Of a DNA stretch of 64,000 nucleotides, positions 26,878-34,273 are shown one piece after another; position 1 is the stretch's first letter, and each line of letters begins with the position of its first letter. Both the position numbers and the translations under genes were made by a program. The notes beneath the pieces were generated by a model. That model saw only the letters and a program-made list of their open reading frames with translations. It had not been told where the DNA came from and did not search any database. This stretch comes from an uncultured Lachnospiraceae bacterium (GTDB lineage Bacteria > Bacillota > Clostridia > Lachnospirales > Lachnospiraceae): positions 65,743 to 129,742 of the forward strand of contig CAKRHW010000003.1 of NCBI GenBank assembly GCA_934339365.1, given 5' to 3'.

Positions 26878-26932
26878 AAATGTAGATATTAAAAATATCA
26901 CATTTCATGTAGGAGGTAATGTGATACATGAA
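26878..26932 (+). promoter_or_regulatory. Candidate translational switch before the VUT_1 transporter
   Basis: Three mutually exclusive stems overlap. Stem A pairs AAATGT(A)GATATT (26878-26890) with AATATCACATTT (26894-26905). Stem B pairs ATCACATT (26897-26904) with AATGTGAT (26918-26925). Stem C pairs TTCATGTA (26904-26911) with TACATGAA (26925-26932). B and C both put the GGAGG ribosome-binding site (26912-26916) in the loop, and C also covers the start codon. Stem A would free it. No preQ1-I riboswitch consensus was recognised. Confidence 0.45.
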
Positions 26933-27641
26933 TGAGTTATTGTTAGTTTTATCTGTACTTGTTATTTATGGATCCGTTTTAGTTATGTATTACCTGTTTG
27001 ATGAGAGCGGGTTATATTCTTTTACAGTGCTTGCTACAATTACAGCGAATATTGAAGTATTGATTATGATTCGTGCATTTGGAATGGAACAGACATTAGG
27101 GAATGTATTGTTTGCAGCTAATTTCCTGGTTACGGATATCCTGAGTGAAGTCGCAGGAAAAAAGAAGGCACAGAAGGCAGTAAATATAGGAATCGTTATT
27201 TCTGTAATTTTTATTCTGTTAACACAGATGTGGCTGCTTTACCGTCCGAGTACAGAAGACTGGGTAATGCCGGCAATTAAGACTGTATTTTCAAATACAC
27301 CACGAATGATGATTGTTGGAATTGTAACATATGCCATTGTTCAGCGATTTGATGTATGGGCTTATCATAAATGGTGGGCGTTAACAAAAGATAAAACGGG
27401 AGATGAGAGAAGATTTTTGTGGCTTCGTAATAATGGGTCAACGCTGATCTCTCAACTATTAAATACAATTATTTTTACACTTGGAGCGTTTTATGGTACT
27501 TATACAGCACCAGTACTATTAAGTATAGGAATTTCAAGTTATATCATATTTATTGTTACAAGTCTGGTAGATACTCCATTTATATATGGGGCAAGAAAGA
27601 TTCACGATTATAAAGTAAGATTACAGTCTCAAAAAGTCTGA
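26928..27641 (+). CDS. VUT_1 family transporter, probable queuosine precursor uptake
   Basis: This 237-residue integral membrane protein belongs to the VUT_1/YhhQ (DUF165) family, whose characterised members import 7-deazaguanine precursors for queuosine tRNA modification. About six hydrophobic helices are visible. The family hallmarks are FLVTDILSEVAGKKKAQKAV and the mid-protein IVQRFDVWAYHKWW. It has its own spacer after rpoC and ends before a bidirectional terminator, so it is probably a single gene. Other queuosine genes are not in the window. Confidence 0.8.
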   Translation: MNELLLVLSVLVIYGSVLVMYYLFDESGLYSFTVLATITANIEVLIMIRAFGMEQTLGNVLFAANFLVTDILSEVAGKKKAQKAVNIGIVISVIFILLTQMWLLYRPSTEDWVMPAIKTVFSNTPRMMIVGIVTYAIVQRFDVWAYHKWWALTKDKTGDERRFLWLRNNGSTLISQLLNTIIFTLGAFYGTYTAPVLLSIGISSYIIFIVTSLVDTPFIYGARKIHDYKVRLQSQKV

Positions 27642-27704
27642 TCCAACTTGTTCCTGAACAGTGGGAAAGGTTGTTTTGTAACCTGAATCAAAGGAAAAAG
27701 ACAT

Positions 27705-27766
27705 AAAAAAAGTCATGCAATTCATAAGGCAATAGAAATGCCAAAATAGATTGCATGACTTTTTTG
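27705..27766. terminator. Bidirectional terminator between convergent genes
   Basis: AAAAAAAGTCATGCAAT and ATTGCATGACTTTTTT form a long outer stem. An inner GGCA/TGCC hairpin caps it. A-runs on one side and T-runs on the other make it active for both the transporter and the minus-strand response regulator. Confidence 0.85.
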
Positions 27767-27774
27767 TCAGCGAA

Positions 27775-28395
27775 TTATTTTAAATTCTTATAATAGAAAA
27801 TTGCTAATTGTGTACGATCACGCAAAGACAGTTTTTCTAAAATTACGCTAATGTAATTTCGAACCGTACCTTCGCTTAAAAACAGACTTTCCGCAATTTC
27901 TTTATTACTAAGACCGTCCGCTACCTGATTAATAATTTCTAAATCACGTTCTGTTAAATTATAAACAGAGATATCTTTTTTTTGAGGGGAGTTAATCGTT
28001 GGAAGCTTTGATACAATATCGTTTCCAAAAACACTTTGTCCACCCATAACCGCTTTGATCGAGGGAACGATAGATTCAAAATCCTGTTTTAGAATGTAAC
28101 CTTTTGCACCAATTTTTAAAGCCTCAATAATATATTCATTGTCGGAAAAGGTTGTTAAATATAAAATTTTAGCATCAGGGTGTGAAGATAGAATAGTTTT
28201 CCCGGCTTCAATGCCAGTTACATTTTGCATCCGAATATCCGTTAACAAAACGTCGGGGGAATATTGTTCATATAACTCTACCGCTTCACTTCCGTCATGT
28301 CCTAAAGCATCAACGGTAATTTCAGAATCTGCTTCTAGGATTGTTTTTAAAGCCTGGCAAACTAATTTATCATCATCAACAATCACAATATGCAT
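27775..28395 (-). CDS. LuxR/NarL-family response regulator
   Basis: This 206-residue regulator has an N-terminal receiver domain with the acidic pocket (Asp7-Asp9), phospho-acceptor Asp53 in VLLTDIRM and a lysine near residue 105. A C-terminal LuxR-type helix-turn-helix follows (LSNKEIAESLFLSEGTVRNY). It lies 4 bp after the histidine kinase on the same strand. The pair is divergent from the ABC exporter operon, which is its likely target. Confidence 0.93.
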   Translation of the reverse strand: MHIVIVDDDKLVCQALKTILEADSEITVDALGHDGSEAVELYEQYSPDVLLTDIRMQNVTGIEAGKTILSSHPDAKILYLTTFSDNEYIIEALKIGAKGYILKQDFESIVPSIKAVMGGQSVFGNDIVSKLPTINSPQKKDISVYNLTERDLEIINQVADGLSNKEIAESLFLSEGTVRNYISVILEKLSLRDRTQLAIFYYKNLK

Positions 28396-28399
28396 AATA

Positions 28400-29479
28400 T
28401 TAGTTCCTTTCTATTTCTCTTTTTGGAATTGTAATAAAAAGCCGATATCCATGATTGGTGTTAATTGTCAAATTACCACCAAGTTCATTGATTCGCTCCC
28501 GGATGTTAGTTGTTCCCATTCCGGTACTTTTTCTATTTATCTTTTGATTGGTTCCATTATCTTTAATCACTAACTGATAGAGTCCTGGGAGCTCATTTAA
28601 TGTGATTGATACATGGGTAGCATTTGAATGTTTCATAACATTTGCTAAAGATTCTTTTACGATAAAAATGACAGAGTATTTTGCTTTGACAGGTAATTCT
28701 GTTGAAACATTATAATTAAATGCAATGGGACAAAAATCAAAATCATGAATAATTCCATTAATCTTTAATTCTAGGTCTAAGGAATCTTCATGAAGATTAT
28801 GGATGCTTGCACGAATACTGTCCATACCGGTAGAAAGCGTATCTTTTATATTGGTAAGAGATTCCCGGGTTGCTTCATCTTTTGTAATTGCTAACAGAGC
28901 TCCAATCTGCAAAATGGAACTAGAGAGCAAATGTCCAACAGTATCATGAATTTCTCTTGCAATACGATTTCGTTCGTTCAAAGTGGCATTATTGATTTCG
29001 TATTCCTGCCGTTCTAATAAATCTCTGTTTTTTATATTTAATTTCTCGCTAGACTCAATGAAATGGTCACGCATATTGTATAAGTCCTTCCGGGCATCCG
29101 TAAGAGCTTTATAACGACTTTTCAGAAGTATGACTAAAAATGTTACAATCAGTAAATTAATGACTACAGTCAGATTTAATTCGCTCCATTTTAAATATAT
29201 AATTGGAAGTGCCACAAAAGAAACACTCATGTAAGATTCACAACATAAGTCATAACACAATAGAGGTGTGAAATACAGTGTCTCCGGGAAAAAATAGCAG
29301 AGAGTCAGAAAAAATAAGTAAAAAATAATTGTTGTATAGGATTCATCAAACAAGCTAATAAAAGAACTGATTGTAAGTGCAAATGCAATTGGAACAATCG
29401 AGTAGGGATTGATTCCGATTGAAAGATAGAATACCAGACAACAAATAAATATAATTAATTTATCTATAAGCTTTCCCAT
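28400..29479 (-). CDS. Membrane sensor histidine kinase, HisKA_3 type
   Basis: This 359-residue kinase has about six membrane helices in the first 120 residues with almost no extracytoplasmic loop. A coiled-coil stretch and the HisKA_3 box NRIAREIHDTVGHLLSSSI follow, with His178 as the phosphorylated residue. The C-terminal HATPase domain shows the N box (FIVKESLANVMKHS) and G box (GMGTTNIRERI). The loop-poor sensor resembles DesK and LnrJ kinases that sense the membrane rather than a soluble ligand. That role is inferred. Confidence 0.9.
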   Translation of the reverse strand: MGKLIDKLIIFICCLVFYLSIGINPYSIVPIAFALTISSFISLFDESYTTIIFYLFFLTLCYFFPETLYFTPLLCYDLCCESYMSVSFVALPIIYLKWSELNLTVVINLLIVTFLVILLKSRYKALTDARKDLYNMRDHFIESSEKLNIKNRDLLERQEYEINNATLNERNRIAREIHDTVGHLLSSSILQIGALLAITKDEATRESLTNIKDTLSTGMDSIRASIHNLHEDSLDLELKINGIIHDFDFCPIAFNYNVSTELPVKAKYSVIFIVKESLANVMKHSNATHVSITLNELPGLYQLVIKDNGTNQKINRKSTGMGTTNIRERINELGGNLTINTNHGYRLFITIPKREIERN

Positions 29480-29509
29480 AAAGTGATGTCTTCTTTCTTA
29501 AGCGTATTC

Positions 29510-29574
29510 AGATGCTGATAGATATGGAATCTGCATAAGAACAGATAAAATCAGATGCATCTTTTTATTTTCTT
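29510..29574. promoter_or_regulatory. Repeat-rich divergent control region of the two-component/exporter module
   Basis: AGATGCTGAT (29510-29519) faces ATCAGATGCATCT (29550-29562), which can pair except for a GAT bulge. The element CAGATGC also occurs twice in direct orientation. A T-rich stretch follows. It lies between the kinase start and the exporter promoter. It could be the response-regulator box or a leader hairpin. Confidence 0.35.
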
Positions 29575-29696
29575 ACATATTTTAACATACAACAAAATCT
29601 CCTGCAACTATTGGCTGATACAAATCTGATTCGAAATGAGAACAAAAGAAAATGTAAAGATAAAAGAGTGACAAGAGTGGGAATTAAAAAACAGTA

Positions 29697-29725
29697 TTGT
29701 GAAATAAATGGATAAGGTATAAAAT
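29697..29725 (+). promoter_or_regulatory. Promoter of the ABC exporter operon
   Basis: TTGTGA (29697-29702) and TAAAAT (29720-29725) are 17 bp apart. The weak -35 fits a promoter needing an activator such as the divergent response regulator. Confidence 0.5.
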
Positions 29726-29754
29726 AGTAAAAAAGAATGAAAATGGAGGATGCT

Positions 29755-30696
29755 ATGGTCATAGACGTAGAGGGACTCGTAAAAAGGTATGAAGAACATG
29801 TAGCAGTGGACCATTTGAATCTGGAAGTAGAAGAAGGAGAGATTTTTGGTTTATTAGGGCCGGATGGTGCAGGAAAATCTACAACGATCAATTGTATTTT
29901 ATCATTAATGAAATATGATAAGGGGTTTATCAAGCTGTTTGGACGATACATGTCAGAGACAGCTTATGATTTAAAGGCACGAATAGGAGTTGCAATGCAG
30001 GATATTGCAATTTTTCGTGAAATTACAGTATATGATAATATTGATTTTTTCTGTGGATTGTATGAGAGAAAGAAGAAAAAAAGAAAGGAATTAGTAGAAC
30101 AGGCTTTGGAATTTACAGGACTTACTGAATTTCGAAAGTTATATCCTACGCAACTTACAACAGGACTGCTTCAAAAATTAAATATCGCCTGTGGAATTGC
30201 ACATCATCCGGAACTATTGATTTTAGATGAGCCTTTAACTGGTGTAGATTCAGAGAACAGAGTTGATATTTTAAAAATCATAAAAAAACTAAATAAACAG
30301 GGAGTTACTATTTTTTTTGTCTCCCATAATGTAGAAGATGTTGAGAAAATATGCAGAAAGATTGCTCTTATCGATGAAGGGAAAATAATTGCAGAAGGAA
30401 CAAAAGAAGAATTGAAAGCGATGATTAATATTCGTGAAAATATTACAATAGAGATTTTAGAAACCAGTCCAACAGACCTTGTAAGTCAAATGGAGGAATT
30501 ACCTAATGTTCATTCGGCAGAATTAGAGGGAAATATTCTTCATGTAAAATCGCGGAAAGGAAAACATAATTTATCTTCTTTACTTTATTATTTTCAGGAA
30601 CATAAGATTGCTATTGGTAATGTCTATTCAGAGGAACCAACATTAGGGGATGTATTTTTAGAGATGACAGGTAAGGAGTTGATGAATAATGGTTAA
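29755..30696 (+). CDS. ABC exporter ATP-binding protein (LnrL/YbhF-like)
   Basis: The start at 29755 has GGAGG 5 bases upstream; the ATG at 29737 lacks a site. The protein has 313 residues: an ABC ATPase domain (about 1-220) and a C-terminal extension. Walker A is GPDGAGKST, with the Asp found in YbhF-like drug exporters. Walker B is LLILDEPLTGVD, with a clear Q loop and a switch His (VSHNVEDV). The signature is unusual: TTGLLQK stands where SGGxxQR is expected. It overlaps the next gene by 8 bp, so it drives the two permeases that follow. Confidence 0.9.
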   Translation: MVIDVEGLVKRYEEHVAVDHLNLEVEEGEIFGLLGPDGAGKSTTINCILSLMKYDKGFIKLFGRYMSETAYDLKARIGVAMQDIAIFREITVYDNIDFFCGLYERKKKKRKELVEQALEFTGLTEFRKLYPTQLTTGLLQKLNIACGIAHHPELLILDEPLTGVDSENRVDILKIIKKLNKQGVTIFFVSHNVEDVEKICRKIALIDEGKIIAEGTKEELKAMINIRENITIEILETSPTDLVSQMEELPNVHSAELEGNILHVKSRKGKHNLSSLLYYFQEHKIAIGNVYSEEPTLGDVFLEMTGKELMNNG

Positions 30697-31819
30697 AGAA
30701 ACACTGGTATTAAAAGTAAAAATTCTTTTAAAAAACAAAGGTTTTTTGTTTCTGCTGTTATTATTTCCTATTATTCTGGCCACATTTTTTAAATTTAGTT
30801 TTTCTGATACGGCAAAAGGTGATTCCATGAAACCAATTTCCATTGCCGTAGTTGATACAAGAGAAGAAAATAAGGGAAATCAGTCAACGATATGTAAAAA
30901 AATATATAAACAGGCATTATCAGAAGGAAAATTTCAGTGCAACTATTTAGAGTCGGGGAATGCAACAAATTTGTTAGAAAAAGGAGAAGTGTGTGCAGTT
31001 GTCACTTTAAATGAAGATGGAGCTGATTTAACGATTCGCGAGAATGGGCTAGAACAGACATTAGTCAAGCAGTGTCTTGATGAAGCAAAACAGAAAATAA
31101 ATATATTAAAACAACAAAAAAAGCTAACAGATACAAAAAAAATTGAGAAATTATGGAGCAATAAATCTTTTGAAAAAGAAGATATATTAACATCAAAATC
31201 GAATTTATTTGCAATATATCTTTATACTATTTTAGGGATGACTGCAATGTATGGTTCACTGATTGGAGTAAGAGAAGTATTTGAAATAAAAAAAGAACAG
31301 TCAGATATTGCAAAAAGAATTTCTATGTCTAGTATTTCGATAAAAAAGATTTTTCTTATAAGAATCGTCTGTGATGGAATTTTAGAAAGTTTTTGCATGA
31401 TTCTCATTATTATCTATATGCATTTTGCACTGGCAGTAGATTTTGGAAAACAATATTTTATGATTGCATTTACGACATGGATTGCATCCTTTTGTGGTAT
31501 TTTATTAGGGACATTTGCAGGTATTGTTTTAAAAACAAGTCAGAATATGAAAGCATATATTGTCATTGCTATTTCAACAATTCTTGCCTTTTTTTCAGGA
31601 TTAACAGGGGAACAGATAAAATATCAGATTATGACAAAAGCACCTGTAATCAATCATTTGAATCCAGTTTCAGATATAGCGGATAGTTTTTATGCTTTAT
31701 ATTATTACCAGGGACATAAGGAATACTGGATTAATATTTTATGCCTGGCAATTTGGTCGCTACTTGCATTAACAGGGACTTTGTTTCTGATAAGGAGGAA
31801 AAAAGATGATAGGATTTAA
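30689..31819 (+). CDS. ABC-2 type permease (first subunit)
   Basis: This 376-residue protein has the ABC2_membrane_3 plan: one N-terminal membrane helix (about 15-35), an extracytoplasmic domain of about 140 residues and five or six further helices from about residue 175. It starts inside the ATPase gene (ATGGTTAA overlap) and its end overlaps the next permease. The substrate is unknown; a hydrophobic toxic compound is likely by analogy with LnrM. Confidence 0.85.
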   Translation: MVKETLVLKVKILLKNKGFLFLLLLFPIILATFFKFSFSDTAKGDSMKPISIAVVDTREENKGNQSTICKKIYKQALSEGKFQCNYLESGNATNLLEKGEVCAVVTLNEDGADLTIRENGLEQTLVKQCLDEAKQKINILKQQKKLTDTKKIEKLWSNKSFEKEDILTSKSNLFAIYLYTILGMTAMYGSLIGVREVFEIKKEQSDIAKRISMSSISIKKIFLIRIVCDGILESFCMILIIIYMHFALAVDFGKQYFMIAFTTWIASFCGILLGTFAGIVLKTSQNMKAYIVIAISTILAFFSGLTGEQIKYQIMTKAPVINHLNPVSDIADSFYALYYYQGHKEYWINILCLAIWSLLALTGTLFLIRRKKDDRI

Positions 31820-32969
31820 AACATTTTTTCGGGTCATAAAAAAGTATTTTCCTATGATGTTGATTTATTTAGCTGTTTTTTTAATTATTGCATTAGCATA
31901 TGAGACAACAAATGAGAAAGATAATGAACGTTTGAATACCCGGTATGAATCCCTGAAAGTAAGAGTTTCTGTGATTGATCACGATCAAAGTGAGTTGTCA
32001 AATGGTTTGAAACAGTATATAGATGAAAATAATATATTAGTCGACATAAAAGATAATAATAAAGCAAAATTAGATGCAATCTATTATCGTGCTACAGATT
32101 ATGTGTTAACGATACCAAAAGGATTTGCAGAAGATATGCAAGATAAAAAAAATCCAAAAGTAGAAAAAATTCATATCACAGATGCAGGAAATGCAGAATA
32201 TATCGATCATTTCATCAATCAGTATTTAAGTACATATGAATATTTTCAGAGTGAAAATGAAAATGTTCCTGCAGAAGAACTGATCAAAAAAACACAACAG
32301 GCTTTATCTGAAAAAACAAAGGTAACCGTTATGGAAGGAGAAACGGAAAGCCGGGGCAATCGTTTTACCAATTTATTAAATTACGCTGCATATGCAATTT
32401 TAGTTATTACAATTATAATGGAAAGTATTGTTATTTCAAAGACAAGAGAAGATCATATTTCACTGAGGATTAAAGTATCATCTGCGAAAAAAATAAAATT
32501 AGTTTTATCGCAGGTAATAGCTAATATCTTATTTGTGGTAGGGGTGGTTGCAGTTGCTTATGCGATTATTACATTAATCATTCCAAACGAGATGATGAGT
32601 CAGAAAGGAATTTTCTATATTCTAAATATGATTGGTTTAGGACTGACTGGCATTACAATTGGATTTTTATGTGGATTATTTATCAGGTCTCTGAATCTGC
32701 AGAATGCAATTGCAAATGTGATTGCAATTGGCAGCTGCTTTTTATGTGGTATATTCGTTCCACAAAGCTGGCTGGGAGATAACATCAATAATATAGCAAG
32801 TCTGACAACGGTTTACTATTATGTGAAGACGAATACAGCATTAGCAAATATACAGAGCATTACGAAAAATAACATGCAGGATGTCTTAAACTGGTTTGGA
32901 ATGCAGGCATTATTTATGATTGCATTACTTGCAGTAGCATTATTAATATCAAAAACAAAAGAAAATTAA
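31806..32969 (+). CDS. ABC-2 type permease (second subunit)
   Basis: This 387-residue permease has the same layout as its upstream neighbour and overlaps it by 14 bp, with AAGGAGGAAAAAAG as ribosome-binding site inside the upstream gene. The two permeases are diverged, so a heterodimeric pore is expected, as in LnrMN. The strong str promoter begins 8 bp after its stop. Confidence 0.85.
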   Translation: MIGFKTFFRVIKKYFPMMLIYLAVFLIIALAYETTNEKDNERLNTRYESLKVRVSVIDHDQSELSNGLKQYIDENNILVDIKDNNKAKLDAIYYRATDYVLTIPKGFAEDMQDKKNPKVEKIHITDAGNAEYIDHFINQYLSTYEYFQSENENVPAEELIKKTQQALSEKTKVTVMEGETESRGNRFTNLLNYAAYAILVITIIMESIVISKTREDHISLRIKVSSAKKIKLVLSQVIANILFVVGVVAVAYAIITLIIPNEMMSQKGIFYILNMIGLGLTGITIGFLCGLFIRSLNLQNAIANVIAIGSCFLCGIFVPQSWLGDNINNIASLTTVYYYVKTNTALANIQSITKNNMQDVLNWFGMQALFMIALLAVALLISKTKEN

Positions 32970-32976
32970 AAAGAAC

Positions 32977-33005
32977 TTGACAATATATGGGGTTGTCCAT
33001 ATAAT
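32977..33005 (+). promoter_or_regulatory. Consensus promoter of the str operon, spacer is an inverted repeat
   Basis: TTGACA (32977-32982), 17 bp, TATAAT (33000-33005): both boxes are perfect. TATATGG (32984-32990) and CCATATA (32997-33003) form a 7-bp dyad across the spacer and into the -10. Confidence 0.85.
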
Positions 33006-33097
33006 AATAAGAGTATGCGGTTATAGATAAGGCCGCATCATGAAATAGGGATTAGATCCTATTAAACAATTATTATAATCACAGGAGGTGAAACGGA

Positions 33098-33517
33098 ATG
33101 CCTACATTTAACCAGTTAGTTAGAAAAGGAAGACAAACAACAGAGAAGAAGTCAACTGCACCAGCACTTGGTAAGAGCTACAACTCTTTACGTAAGAAGA
33201 CAAACAACACAGCTTCTCCACAGAAGAGAGGTGTTTGTACAGCAGTTAAGACAGCTACTCCTAAGAAGCCTAACTCAGCTCTTAGAAAGATTGCCAGAGT
33301 TCGTTTATCTAACGGTATCGAAGTAACAAGCTATATTCCAGGTGAAGGACATAACTTACAGGAGCATAGTGTTGTACTTGTTCGTGGTGGAAGAGTAAAG
33401 GATTTACCAGGTACAAGATACCATGTTGTTAGAGGTACACTTGATACAGCAGGTGTTGCTAACAGAAAACAGGCGCGTTCTAAGTACGGCGCTAAGAGAC
33501 CTAAGGCCTCTAAGTAA
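33098..33517 (+). CDS. rpsL: 30S ribosomal protein S12
   Basis: This 139-residue decoding-centre protein has the conserved TPKKPNSALRK and GRVKDLPGTRYH loops. Both lysines linked to streptomycin resistance are wild type, predicting sensitivity at this locus. AGGAGGTG precedes the ATG. Confidence 0.98.
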   Translation: MPTFNQLVRKGRQTTEKKSTAPALGKSYNSLRKKTNNTASPQKRGVCTAVKTATPKKPNSALRKIARVRLSNGIEVTSYIPGEGHNLQEHSVVLVRGGRVKDLPGTRYHVVRGTLDTAGVANRKQARSKYGAKRPKASK

Positions 33518-33715
33518 TTTGATTCATTAAATCACAGGTTGAATGAAAGAGTGCCGGTTGAATATTTGTTTAGTAGGATATATAACGGATTGATACGATA
33601 TATATTTACGGAAGAATATGTTTAAACCGAGCACGAACACAATGACATGTGAGTACCGATGAATAATCGCAAACAGATTGATATCTGAATTTAAAATGAT
33701 TAGGAGGGAAGTACC
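33518..33715 (+). other. 198-bp spacer between rpsL and rpsG
   Basis: No open frame of note. Short dyads are visible (TTCATT/AATGAA near 33523, and AT-rich ATATAT pairs further on). In Escherichia coli S7 binds this spacer to repress the operon. A comparable site is possible here but not demonstrated. Confidence 0.3.
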
Positions 33716-34186
33716 GTGCCACGTAAAGGACATACTCAACACAGAGAAGTATTAGCAGATCCATTATACAATAACAAAGTGGTTACAAAGCTTATCAATA
33801 ACATTATGTTAGATGGTAAGAGAGGTGTTGCTCAGAAAATTGTATATGGAGCATTTGATAAGGTAGCAGCCAAGGCTGATAAGCCAGCATTGGAAGTATT
33901 TGAAGAAGCAATGAACAATGTTATGCCAGTTTTAGAAGTAAAGGCAAGACGTATCGGTGGAGCTACTTATCAGGTACCAATCGAAGTTAGACCTGAAAGA
34001 AGACAGGCATTAGCACTTCGTTGGTTAACAACTTATTCTCGTGCAAGAGGCGAGAAAACAATGGAAGAAAGATTAGCAAATGAAATTCTTGATGCATCAA
34101 ATAATACAGGTTCTTCAGTTAAGAAGAAAGAAGATATGCACAAGATGGCTGAGGCTAATAAGGCTTTCGCACATTACAGATTCTAA
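33716..34186 (+). CDS. rpsG: 30S ribosomal protein S7
   Basis: A 156-residue S7 opens with PRKGHTQHREVLADPLY and starts at GTG behind TAGGAGGGAA. It nucleates the 30S head. The conserved RRIGGATYQVPIEVRPERRQ is at about residues 77-96. Confidence 0.97.
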   Translation: MPRKGHTQHREVLADPLYNNKVVTKLINNIMLDGKRGVAQKIVYGAFDKVAAKADKPALEVFEEAMNNVMPVLEVKARRIGGATYQVPIEVRPERRQALALRWLTTYSRARGEKTMEERLANEILDASNNTGSSVKKKEDMHKMAEANKAFAHYRF

Positions 34187-34227
34187 AAACGTATGAGAAA
34201 CACGCATGGCGGGTTTCTCATATGTTT
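34187..34227 (+). other. Hairpin between rpsG and fusA
   Basis: AAACGTATGAGAAAC pairs with GTTTCTCATATGTTT around an 11-base loop, with one mismatch region. No T-run follows, so it may be an mRNA-stabilising or processing hairpin rather than a terminator. Confidence 0.5.
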
Positions 34228-34273
34228 ACACTTAGATATAATCTAAAATAAAAAAATAAGGGAGGGAACAATC

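Noticed and set aside
26878..26932. A preQ1-I riboswitch before the queuosine transporter
   Set aside because: The short stem plus A-rich tail consensus is not there, so only a generic hairpin switch is proposed.
33098..33517. Streptomycin-resistance changes in S12 and rifampicin-resistance changes in RpoB
   Set aside because: The two S12 lysine positions and the main RpoB pocket residues are wild type.
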